This document shows, piece after piece, positions 18,442 to 25,219 of a stretch of 60,427 nt of DNA. Source of the DNA: JBCCQH01 sp039024435 (GTDB lineage Bacteria; Bacteroidota; Bacteroidia; J057; JADKCL01); NCBI GenBank assembly GCA_039024435.1, contig JBCCQH010000034.1, positions 1 through 60,427 of the forward strand, given 5' to 3'. Below the pieces are notes generated by a model that saw only the letters and a list, made by a program, of their open reading frames with translations, was not told where the DNA came from and did no database searches. Within the stretch, counting starts at the first letter, position 1. Every line of letters starts with the position of its first letter. The position numbers were made by a program, and so were the translations under genes.

Positions 18442-19608
18442 TCAATATTTGGCCAGGGCCGGATCGATCTCGTCGGCGTAGGCGAGGATGCCGCCTTTGA
18501 GGTTGACGAGGTTGTCGTAGCCGTAGGCGGATTGCAATTCGCGGATGACATCGGCACTCCGCTTGCCGCTTCGGCAGTGGACCACGACCTTTTTATCGCG
18601 GGCGATGGCGTCTAGGTGCTCGACCACTTTGCCCTTGGGGATCAATTCCCCGCCGATGTTCGCGATGTCAAATTCGTAGGGTTCCCGGACGTCAATCAAC
18701 TGGTAGGGAACGCCCTGGGTCTTCCACTCGGCAAACTCCGTGACGCTGACTTCCGGTACGGCCTCGGCCTTTTCGGCTTTGGCTTGGGGAATCCCACAAA
18801 AGAATTCGTAATCGATCAGGTCGGTCTGGGTCGGGTGCTCACCGTTGAGCGGATTGGCGGGGTCCCGGCGGATTTTGAGGATGCGGGTTTCGAAGCTGAG
18901 GGCATCAAAGAGAAAAAGGCGGCCGACCAGTGGCTCACCGATCCCGGTGATGACCTTGATGACTTCATTGGCCTGGAGGGAACCGATGATTCCCGGCAGC
19001 ACCCCGATGACCCCGCCTTCCGCACAGCTCGGTACCAATCCAGGGGGCGGCGGGGCGGCGTACAAGTCGCGGTAATTGGGTCCACGGGTGCCTTCCGCAT
19101 CTACGTAATTGAAAACCGAGACCTGCCCGTCAAAGCGGTAGATCGAGGCGTAGACATTGACCTTGTCCAGCAACACACAGGCATCGTTGACGAGGTAGCG
19201 GGTGGGAAAGTTGTCGGTGCCATCGGCCACCAGATCGTACTGCGCCACGATTTCGAGGGCATTGTCGGAACGCAAAGCGGTTTCGTGGACCACCACATTG
19301 ATGTGGGGATTGAGGTCCAAAATCCGCTCCCGGGCCACAACTGCTTTGGGACGGCCCACGTCTTTTACCCCGAAAAGCACCTGCCGTTGCAGGTTGTGGT
19401 CTTCCACCACATCGAAGTCCACGATCCCGATCGTGCCGACCCCAGCGGCAGCCAAGTATTGGAGCAAAGGGCTGCCCAGACCACCCGATCCCACGACCAG
19501 GACCTTGGCGGCTTTCAGCTTTCTCTGCCCCTCGATGTTGAACTCCGGGATGATCAGGTGCCGCGAGTACCGCTCTAATTCGGCCTTTGAAAAATTTATT
19601 TCAGACAT
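18442..19608 (-). CDS. moeZ: MoeZ/MoeB-type adenylyltransferase with C-terminal rhodanese domain
   Basis: Predicted to adenylate and then thiolate the C-terminus of the neighbouring CysO-type carrier. The 388-residue protein has an E1-like ATP-binding site GSGGLGSP (40-46), a conserved Cys195 in SCAEGG, and a rhodanese domain at about 285-388 with active Cys345 in VHCRSGKR. Both zinc CxxC motifs of classical MoeB are lost: the PCYRCL position reads GPNYRDL (176-182) and the CPxCG position reads NPLNG (252-256). It is the last gene of the cysteine operon, 111 bp after the carrier gene. MoeZ of Mycobacterium tuberculosis does this job for CysO; a role in molybdopterin or thiamine sulfur transfer is also possible. 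Confidence 0.85.
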   Translation of the reverse strand: MSEINFSKAELERYSRHLIIPEFNIEGQRKLKAAKVLVVGSGGLGSPLLQYLAAAGVGTIGIVDFDVVEDHNLQRQVLFGVKDVGRPKAVVARERILDLNPHINVVVHETALRSDNALEIVAQYDLVADGTDNFPTRYLVNDACVLLDKVNVYASIYRFDGQVSVFNYVDAEGTRGPNYRDLYAAPPPPGLVPSCAEGGVIGVLPGIIGSLQANEVIKVITGIGEPLVGRLFLFDALSFETRILKIRRDPANPLNGEHPTQTDLIDYEFFCGIPQAKAEKAEAVPEVSVTEFAEWKTQGVPYQLIDVREPYEFDIANIGGELIPKGKVVEHLDAIARDKKVVVHCRSGKRSADVIRELQSAYGYDNLVNLKGGILAYADEIDPALAKY

Positions 19609-19719
19609 TGATTTGAGAATTATCCATGCTTCAATTTCCGATTTCCGATGGGCTTGTACGTGCATTGTCCGCGAGGAGACGCCGGAAATTAGGAAATTGA
19701 AACACTTACCATTGAAAAT

Positions 19720-19998
19720 TTATGCTGCACCTCCCGCAATGGCGGGAACGATGCTGATGACGGTGCCCGGTTCGACCGGGGTGGATTCTTTTTGCAGCGC
19801 GCGGATGTCTTCGTCGCCGACGAAAACATTCACGAAAGTGCGCAGCGAGCCAGTGCCATCGAGCAATTGCTTGCCCAGGTCAGGATAGGTCGCCACCAAG
19901 TGGTTGATCGTTTCGCCCACCGTAGCCCCTTCCGATTCGAAGTAGGCGAGGTTTTCGGTGAACTTACGCAGTGGAGTGGGGATGATGATCTTTGCCAT
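19720..19998 (-). CDS. cysO: MoaD/ThiS-family sulfur carrier (CysO-like) with Gly-Gly-Ala-Ala tail
   Basis: A 92-residue ubiquitin-fold sulfur carrier. It has the LRKFTENLAYFE start, the FVNVFVGDEDIR strand and the EPGTVISIVPAIAGG ending of CysO-type proteins. The functional diglycine is Gly89-Gly90, but two further alanines follow, so the carrier is predicted to be inactive until a protease removes Ala-Ala. The JAMM protease gene sits just upstream in the operon. Comparable processing is known for QbsE, which ends in Gly-Gly-Cys-Phe, and for HcyS. The thiocarboxylate form would donate sulfur to CysM. Confidence 0.87.
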   Translation of the reverse strand: MAKIIIPTPLRKFTENLAYFESEGATVGETINHLVATYPDLGKQLLDGTGSLRTFVNVFVGDEDIRALQKESTPVEPGTVISIVPAIAGGAA

Positions 19999-20039
19999 GC
20001 TATTTAAAATTGCTATTGTTCTGATTTGAGGTTCTACAA

Positions 20040-20489
20040 TTAAGTTTGGGAGATATTTTCCGGGCGGGGAACCGGCACCGGAACGATTTGTTCTTCGGCA
20101 AATGCACCGGCGTCGTCCAAACGCCAGGACCGCAGATGGTCCGGCTTCCCCTCCTGAATGCTGACGATGATGTAGGAGAAAAAAGGCAGCGCTTGCCGCA
20201 AGTCGTGCTCCGAAGGAATCGCGGGATGATTGGGATGGGAATGGTAAACGCCCAACAGCGTGGTTCCCTGCTCCAATGCGTACCGCTCGGCCGCCATGTA
20301 ATCTTTCGGAGATATGGAAAACCGGCGCCGCTGATCGCCTTCTTTGCTATTGGTGACCGGGCGCGCTTCCGCGATGCCCCGCACTTCCCAGTCATTGCCA
20401 TACAGAAAGCCGCAGCATTCATTGGGAAATGTCGCTACTCCGTGTTGTTCCACAGCGTTCCGTACCGCCTCGTCAAGGGTGATTTTCAT
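20040..20489 (-). CDS. mec: JAMM/M67-family zinc metallopeptidase (Mec-type)
   Basis: A 149-residue JAB1/MPN-family protease with a complete JAMM site: Glu24 in PNECCGF and His83, His85, Ser93 and Asp96 in YHSHPNHPAIPSEHD. In the M. tuberculosis pathway Mec cleaves CysO-cysteine to free cysteine and regenerate the carrier. Here it may also trim the Ala-Ala tail of the carrier precursor. Its ATG is 2 bp after the cysM stop, so the two genes are translationally close. A 41-bp gap separates it from cysO. Confidence 0.9.
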   Translation of the reverse strand: MKITLDEAVRNAVEQHGVATFPNECCGFLYGNDWEVRGIAEARPVTNSKEGDQRRRFSISPKDYMAAERYALEQGTTLLGVYHSHPNHPAIPSEHDLRQALPFFSYIIVSIQEGKPDHLRSWRLDDAGAFAEEQIVPVPVPRPENISQT

Positions 20490-20491
20490 GC

Positions 20492-21445
20492 TCAGTTGCC
20501 GTTGAATAGGTGGGCCAATACTTCCTGATACTTATCGGAATTGTCCGGGAATACGGTTACGACCACGCCCTGGTCGAGGCTCTCCGCAACCTGAATCGCT
20601 CCGGCCAGTGCCGCCGCCGCAGACGGGCTCAACAACAGGCCTTCCTGACGGGCTGCCACCCGGATGTACCCGTAGGCCAGGTCCGAGGAAACGTCCCGGT
20701 TCTGGTTGGCGAAGCTTGGATCGTAGAACTTCGGCACCTTTGCGGTGGGCAGGTGTTTCCACCCTTCGAGGCCGTGCATCGCGGTTTCGGGATGCAAGGC
20801 CACCAGCTCAACGTTCGGATTCAACTCCCGGAGCCGGCGACCCGTGCCCATAAACGTACCGGTGGTCCCGAGGCCCGCCACAAAGTGGGTGATTTTGCCC
20901 CGCGTTTGGGTGTTGATTTCCACTGCTGTGTGTTTGTAGTGGGCCCGCCAGTTGTTGTCGTTGCTGTATTGATCCGAATAAAAATAGCGGTCGGGATACG
21001 CGGTGGCCATCTCGGCGGCGATCCGCTGGGCACCATCGGTCCCTTCAAATCGGGAACTCAGGATGAGTTCCGCTCCCAGGGCCCGGAGCATATTCTTGCG
21101 CGCCTCGCTGGCATTTTCCGGAACGACCAGCGTCACCTCAATGCCCAGTGCCCGGGCAAACGTTGCGTAAGCAATTGCCGTATTCCCGCTGCTGGCATCC
21201 AGAAGTTTTACTCCCGGGCGCAACTTCCCCTCGAGGATCGCCTTTGCGATCATGTTGTAAGCCGGCCGCGCTTTTACGCTTCCGCCCATTTGTTGCCATT
21301 CCAGCTTGGCGTATAGCTGCACGCCTTCTTTCTGGAAAATGCGGTTGAGCGGATAGAGCGGCGTATTGCCCACAAATCCCGCCAACCGGTGTAACTGTTC
21401 GATCAGTTCAGCATCGGATACGGATGTCGTCAGTGTTGCATTCAT
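20492..21445 (-). CDS. cysM: PLP-dependent cysteine synthase, CysM type
   Basis: A 317-residue fold-type II PLP enzyme. Lys58 in GGSVKARP binds PLP, SSGNTAIAYA is the substrate loop and GLGTTGT binds the cofactor phosphate. Given the carrier, protease and activator in the same operon, it is predicted to act like mycobacterial CysM, joining the carrier thiocarboxylate to a dehydroalanine intermediate from O-phosphoserine or O-acetylserine. It is the first structural gene of the operon and is preceded by a leader peptide and terminator, suggesting control by cysteine supply. A conventional sulfide-using cysteine synthase is the alternative. Confidence 0.9.
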   Translation of the reverse strand: MNATLTTSVSDAELIEQLHRLAGFVGNTPLYPLNRIFQKEGVQLYAKLEWQQMGGSVKARPAYNMIAKAILEGKLRPGVKLLDASSGNTAIAYATFARALGIEVTLVVPENASEARKNMLRALGAELILSSRFEGTDGAQRIAAEMATAYPDRYFYSDQYSNDNNWRAHYKHTAVEINTQTRGKITHFVAGLGTTGTFMGTGRRLRELNPNVELVALHPETAMHGLEGWKHLPTAKVPKFYDPSFANQNRDVSSDLAYGYIRVAARQEGLLLSPSAAAALAGAIQVAESLDQGVVVTVFPDNSDKYQEVLAHLFNGN

Positions 21446-21477
21446 GAGTCTTCTTGCGAAATCAAGTTTTTTGAAAT

Positions 21478-21504
21478 AAAAAAGCGGCCCGATGAGGAGC
21501 CGCT
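21478..21504 (-). terminator. Intrinsic terminator in the cysM leader (predicted attenuator)
   Basis: On the minus strand AGCGGCTC pairs with GGCCGCT through 8 bp (one G-T) around a six-base loop, followed by six T residues. It lies between the leader peptide and the cysM ATG, so unless antitermination occurs, transcription should stop before cysM. Confidence 0.8.
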
Positions 21505-21518
21505 ATCATTTATGCTTT

Positions 21519-21612
21519 GCTACGTTATGACGTACATCAAAATGACTGCGCATGCTCCCGTTCCCGGTGCAGACAACAGCAATAGTTATGCTTGTACGTC
21601 GCGATATGTAGC
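21519..21612 (-). promoter_or_regulatory. Alternative base pairings in the cysM leader RNA
   Basis: Two segments 5' of the Cys codons, GCTAC (21608-21612) and GACGTAC (21594-21600), pair with GTACGTC (21529-21535) and GTAGC (21519-21523), enclosing the Cys codons. Separately, GGGAGC (21554-21559) can pair with GCTCC in the 5' arm of the terminator (21496-21500), which would disrupt the terminator. These form plausible terminator/antiterminator switches; which one operates is inference. Confidence 0.5.
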
Positions 21613-21623
21613 GTGTTATTCAT
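21537..21623 (-). CDS. Leader peptide with Cys-Cys-Cys codon run upstream of cysM
   Basis: A 28-codon ORF beginning at ATG 21623 and ending TGA at 21537. The peptide starts MNNTLHIATYKHNY, and residues 15-17 are three consecutive cysteines (codons TGC TGT TGT at 21581-21573). It lies between a strong promoter and an intrinsic terminator in front of a cysteine-biosynthesis operon. This is the expected layout for ribosome-mediated attenuation: stalling on Cys codons when Cys-tRNA is scarce. Polycysteine leader ORFs acting this way are known in mycobacteria. The ATG is only 11 nt from the -7 box, so the message is nearly leaderless. Confidence 0.75.
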   Translation of the reverse strand: MNNTLHIATYKHNYCCCLHREREHAQSF

Positions 21624-21634
21624 TTGTCGTATTG

Positions 21635-21667
21635 CAAAGGTAACGCGTTCAATGATAATTTAACAAA
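21635..21667 (-). promoter_or_regulatory. Promoter of the cysteine operon
   Basis: On the minus strand TTTG (21664-21667) and TACCTTTG (21635-21642) are separated by 21 nt, a full match to the Bacteroidota -33/-7 consensus. Transcription would start at about 21628-21630, just before the leader peptide ATG. Confidence 0.75.
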
Positions 21668-21710
21668 CATTATTTTGAAAAAGTTTCGGCACAAACTACA
21701 ATTTGATTGA

Positions 21711-21718
21711 TAATTTTG
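21711..21718 (+). promoter_or_regulatory. -7 element on the plus strand, possible promoter for the MmcQ/YjbR gene
   Basis: TAATTTTG matches TAnnTTTG, but no good -33 TTG lies 19-21 nt upstream. If used, the MmcQ/YjbR mRNA would have a leader of about 125 nt. Confidence 0.3.
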
Positions 21719-21849
21719 CCTTTTATCGCGATCCCGAACGATGCTTCGGAACTAAATCGATCCGTTCAAAAAAATCATTGTCATTTTCGCGGCATTTGTT
21801 TGTGATCTTGGTGTAGATTGCCTCGGAATTCACCCGGACACACAACCGC

Positions 21850-22200
21850 ATGGATATTGAAAGTTTACGCGAATACTGCCTTGCCAAGAAAGCCACTACC
21901 GAATCTTTCCCCTTTGACGAGGAAACCTTGGTCTTCAAAGTCGCCGGAAAAATGTTTGCGATCATTCCACTGGAGCATGGGGATCGCATCAGTCTAAAAT
22001 GCGATCCGGAACGAGCCCTTGAGCTGCGCGCAGAGTGGGAAGAAATTACTCCGGGCTGGCACCTGAGCAAGAAGCATTGGAATTCACTCATGCTCAAGGG
22101 ACGACTGTCCCCGGAACTGATCCGGGAGCTGGTCGACCACTCGTATGCGCTCGTGATAAAGGGACTCCGAAAAAAGGATCGGCAGGAATATGGGTTGTAG
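21850..22200 (+). CDS. MmcQ/YjbR family protein
   Basis: A 116-residue single-domain protein of the MmcQ/YjbR fold. The family pattern is visible: SFPFDEETLVFKVAGKMFAI, then SLKCDPERA, a GWHLSKKHWNSLML segment and a final LVDHSYALVIKGL helix. The fold resembles a DNA-binding cystatin-like domain, but biochemical function is unproven. The gene stands alone, divergent from the cysteine operon. Confidence 0.9.
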   Translation: MDIESLREYCLAKKATTESFPFDEETLVFKVAGKMFAIIPLEHGDRISLKCDPERALELRAEWEEITPGWHLSKKHWNSLMLKGRLSPELIRELVDHSYALVIKGLRKKDRQEYGL

Positions 22201-22341
22201 CCGAGCGTTTTCCCTACCCATTTCACGTCGGTAATGCTTGCCGTACCCATCCTGCACTTCTTTGGGCGGGGGCGGAAGTCCCGGCGCCACCGGATGCAAT
22301 CGGTCCCCGCGCATATTGCGATTTACCGAATCACACTGAAC

Positions 22342-22374
22342 CAAAAAAAGCGAGCCCTTTTCTAAGGGGCCCGC
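22342..22374 (-). terminator. Intrinsic terminator downstream of the sigma-factor gene
   Basis: On the minus strand a GC-rich stem (GCG, one mismatch, GGGC plus AA/TT pairs; loop near 22361) is followed by seven T residues. It would end the sigma-factor transcript about 195 nt past the sigma stop, leaving space for the small ORF. Confidence 0.65.
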
Positions 22375-22471
22375 CGATAATCAATCAACAAAACTAGAAG
22401 AACGCAACCTTTTACTTTGTAATAAATCAACTAGCTATAAAGAACGAAACTAAGGTTTTACTTAGCTTACA

Positions 22472-22543
22472 TCATAAAGACGTATCCCAAAGCGCGATTC
22501 CACATCGCGGGCCATCTTTTTCATTGATTTTTTCGTTTTCCAT
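22472..22543 (-). CDS. Possible 23-residue ORF between sigma factor and terminator
   Basis: An ATG at 22543 opens MENEKINEKDGPRCGIALWD and ends in TGA at 22472. It sits inside the transcript of the sigma-factor gene, after its stop and before its terminator, where an anti-sigma or accessory gene often lies. The peptide is too short to classify and may be a remnant or chance. Confidence 0.25.
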   Translation of the reverse strand: MENEKINEKDGPRCGIALWDTSL

Positions 22544-22566
22544 CGTGTAGATCAATTATTTTCTCT

Positions 22567-23310
22567 TCAGATGCTCTTTTTCCATCCGTATTCGGATGCG
22601 GCATTGGCCAGGTACTTGCGCAAGTTTCGCTTGCCATTCTGCACGTAGCTCTTGACTGCCTTCATCGAAAAGCCCGTTCGGGCCGCGACTTGCTTGTACG
22701 AAAGTCCCCGGAGATAAAACAGTTCAATGGTTACGCGCTGGCGTTCCGGCAGTTTGCCGATGGCAGTGCCGAGTTCACTCGCTACCAATTCACGGTGCAG
22801 GTACTCCGGTTCTCCCCTTTCCGAGGGAAACTGCGGTTCCTGCAAGACATCAAAGCGTTCCACTGCAGGGGCACTTTGGTCTTTGCGCAGTACTTCCAGG
22901 CAGTGGTTTCGGGCGACTTTGTAGAGCCAGCCGGCGAAGTAATTGGGATGAAAGTTGCGGAGCTTGACGATGAGCTTGGTAAATATCTCACTCACCGCAT
23001 CCTGGGCGCGTTCTTCGTCTTTCAGGTACTTGATGCAAGTACCGAGTACCAGATGGGCATACCGTTTGTACAGCTCCCCCATGTAGGTCGCTTCATCGGT
23101 CTGCTGGTACTTTTGAATGAGGGTGCGATCATCGAGGCTGCCCAATTCACAGCAGGGCTGGGGCGATTCGGTCGCATCGGGAGTGTGGCCCGTCGGCGCC
23201 ATAAAAAAGCGCTGATTGAGCCGGTCAATGAACTGCCAGTAACGCAGTCCAGTCGGTAGTGCTTGAAGCATGTTTGGGACCAAGAAGAACGTGTTGCTTG
23301 GTGTCGTCAT
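22567..23310 (-). CDS. RNA polymerase sigma-70 family (ECF-like) factor
   Basis: A 247-residue sigma factor. An N-terminal extension of about 50 residues precedes region 2 (LYKRYAHLVLGTCIKYLKDEE split around the -10 recognition helix, then AGWLYKVARNHCLEVLRK). Region 4 is at about 185-240 (LPERQRVTIELFYLRGLSYKQ, then an HTH). No region 3 is seen, so it is ECF-like. The N-terminal extension (MTTPSNTFFLVPNMLQALPT) is unusual. ATG 23310 is taken as start; a TTG at 23355 is possible. No recognisable anti-sigma gene follows, only a 23-codon ORF and a terminator. Confidence 0.88.
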   Translation of the reverse strand: MTTPSNTFFLVPNMLQALPTGLRYWQFIDRLNQRFFMAPTGHTPDATESPQPCCELGSLDDRTLIQKYQQTDEATYMGELYKRYAHLVLGTCIKYLKDEERAQDAVSEIFTKLIVKLRNFHPNYFAGWLYKVARNHCLEVLRKDQSAPAVERFDVLQEPQFPSERGEPEYLHRELVASELGTAIGKLPERQRVTIELFYLRGLSYKQVAARTGFSMKAVKSYVQNGKRNLRKYLANAASEYGWKKSI

Positions 23311-23880
23311 GATAATCGGTCTCAGTTGGTTAAAAAGCTGTTCTAACGTTCGCAAAGATTGCGCGTCTTCCGGTCAACCGATTTGAATATTAAGCGACGT
23401 GTTGCATGGAAATTTCCATACACTCATCGGGCAGAGTTAAGCAACACAAAAGCAGGCAGGTCAGTTAAAAACAACGCTCTGGTTTCTTACTAAATACTGG
23501 ATTATTGGGAAAAAGTTCTTGGAAAAAAATTAGCAGAAGTAACTGAATTGCAATTTTATCGCTCCCGGAAAAACCCACTATTTACCGCCCCAAAGCCCCA
23601 AAAGCATGATTTTTGCCCCATCTGAGGTAACTCACAACAAAAGTTGGAATTGCCAATAAATACAGAATCGCGTCAGATTTTGCCACAAATTGTGGTAAAA
23701 GTAGCGCCGCACAAATAAAAAAGGTCTCCAAATGAAGACCTTTAATCAATCAATAACTCAATCCGGAAAGAACGTGCATCAGGATAATGCTTTTGCGACA
23801 AGACCAACCGGGGCTAAAAAATCCACAACTCGAATTGCATTTTTCTTGGACCGCCCAGTTTGCCGCAATACATTCGCCCC
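23311..23880. other. Long intergenic region between sigma factor and DNA glycosylase genes
   Basis: This 570-bp divergent region is AT-rich and carries no convincing ORF. It contains a minus-strand terminator at 23715-23743 without an obvious gene in front of it. Confidence 0.5.
23715..23743 (-). terminator. Minus-strand intrinsic terminator without an assigned gene
   Basis: AAAGGTCT and AGACCTTT pair perfectly (8 bp, 8-nt loop), and on the minus strand the stem runs into TTTTTTATTTG. It must end a minus-strand RNA starting between about 23745 and 23880, or act as an attenuator in a long leader of the sigma-factor gene. The preceding minus-strand sequence has a CGTTCTTT phrase also present in the three RNA elements at 59-60 kb; this short match may be chance. 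Confidence 0.6.
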
Positions 23881-24486
23881 ATGGCTATCCTTCCCCAAAA
23901 CTTCTACACCCGCGCCGACACCTTGCTGATCGCCCAGCAACTACTGGGCAAACACCTGGTGACCCAGTTTGCCGACGGCCTGAGGACATCGGGCCGCATC
24001 GTCGAAACCGAAGCGTACCTGGGGCGGGAGGATCGCGCTTGTCACGCTTGGAATGGCCGCTTTACCGACCGAACCCGTGTCATGTACGAGTCCGGCGGCG
24101 GCGCCTACGTGTACCTCTGCTACGGAATCCACCATCTCTTCAATGTCATCACCCACCGAGCAGGCGAGCCGCATGCCATCCTCATCCGCGGATTGGAGCC
24201 CATCGACGGCATCCCTACTATGTTACAGCGCCGCGGCATGGCCAGAATTGCGCCTCGCCTGACCGCCGGCCCGGGAGCCTTGGCAAAAGCCCTCGGGATT
24301 GACCGCTCCCTCACTGGGCACTCCTTGCAGTCACCACCGACCTGGATTGAAGACCACGGAGAAGACATTGCACTCCCCGAGATCATTGCTTCTCCCCGAG
24401 TGGGCATTGACTACGCCGGTGAAGATGCCCAACTGCCCTATCGCTTTCGAATCCGAAACTGCAAATGGACCAGCCCTGCAAAGTGA
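23881..24486 (+). CDS. mpg: DNA-3-methyladenine glycosylase (AAG/MPG family)
   Basis: This base-excision repair enzyme removes alkylated purines. The 201-residue protein shows the AAG family pattern: FYTRADTLLIAQQLLGKHLV at the N-terminus, RIVETEAYLG with the catalytic Glu, DRACHAWNGR, then GGGAYVYLCYGIHHLFNV and a TAGPGALAKALGI segment. Length is typical. ATG 23881 is used; an in-frame TTG lies seven codons upstream. The DtxR-family gene begins 55 bp downstream in the same direction. Confidence 0.94.
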   Translation: MAILPQNFYTRADTLLIAQQLLGKHLVTQFADGLRTSGRIVETEAYLGREDRACHAWNGRFTDRTRVMYESGGGAYVYLCYGIHHLFNVITHRAGEPHAILIRGLEPIDGIPTMLQRRGMARIAPRLTAGPGALAKALGIDRSLTGHSLQSPPTWIEDHGEDIALPEIIASPRVGIDYAGEDAQLPYRFRIRNCKWTSPAK

Positions 24487-24541
24487 GCAAGTTATCCACG
24501 TCGCGGACCAAGCCTCTGATTTTTGTTTAACTTGCCCGCCC

Positions 24542-25201
24542 ATGAAGCAGCATTCCGTCACTGAGGAAAACTATCTCAAGGCGATCTACAAATATTCCGT
24601 TGACGACGGTCCCGTCTCCACGAATACCATCGCGCGCTACCTACAGACGACGCCGGCCTCTGTGACCGATATGCTGAAGCGCTTAAACGAAAAGTCACTG
24701 GTCAACTACCAGCCGTACCGGGGTGCCCGCCTGACCGATAGTGGTCGCAAGGTGGCGTTGAAGATCATCCGCAAACACCGCCTTTGGGAATGTTTTCTGG
24801 TCCGGACCCTTCACTTTTCTTGGGATGCGGTTCACGATACCGCCGAGCAATTGGAGCACATCGATTCGCCCGAATTAATCGACAAGCTAGATGAGTTTTT
24901 GGGCTTTCCCAAGTTCGATCCACACGGTGACCCTATTCCTTCGAAAGACGGAATTTTCGAACAACGCGCGACCATTCCCCTGTCGGAGTGTCCCGCCGGA
25001 ATCTCCGCGACCGTTGCCGGAGTACTTGAGCACAAACCGGAGTTTCTCCAGTACTTGGATCGCATCGGAATGACCATTGGGGTCACCGTTGAGATCGTAG
25101 AAAAGATCCCCTTCGATGACTCCTTATTGCTGGTAGTCAACGACCGTGAGCTGATTCTCAGCGGAGAATTTGCCCGGCAGATCCTCGCTCTTCAGCCCTA
25201 A
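24542..25201 (+). CDS. DtxR/MntR-family metal-dependent transcriptional regulator
   Basis: A 219-residue regulator. The N-terminal winged helix (VTEENYLKAIYKYS ... ISTNTIARYLQ-type segment, TPASVTDMLKRLNEK) is followed by the metal-binding dimerisation domain (about 75-140, with RKHRLWECFL and EQLEHIDSPELIDKLDEFLG). A C-terminal FeoA/SH3-like domain spans about 150-219. The likely ligand is Mn2+ or Fe2+, controlling metal uptake genes. No transporter gene is adjacent, so targets are elsewhere. ATG 24542 is the family start. Confidence 0.92.
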   Translation: MKQHSVTEENYLKAIYKYSVDDGPVSTNTIARYLQTTPASVTDMLKRLNEKSLVNYQPYRGARLTDSGRKVALKIIRKHRLWECFLVRTLHFSWDAVHDTAEQLEHIDSPELIDKLDEFLGFPKFDPHGDPIPSKDGIFEQRATIPLSECPAGISATVAGVLEHKPEFLQYLDRIGMTIGVTVEIVEKIPFDDSLLLVVNDRELILSGEFARQILALQP

Positions 25202-25219
25202 ATTTCTTACCCATCCAAA

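Larger units (their letters stand above)
22201..22566. other. Intergenic region between MmcQ/YjbR and sigma-factor genes
   Basis: This region of convergent transcription contains a minus-strand terminator (22342-22374) and one possible 23-codon ORF (22472-22543) downstream of the sigma-factor gene. Nothing else is supported. Confidence 0.5.
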
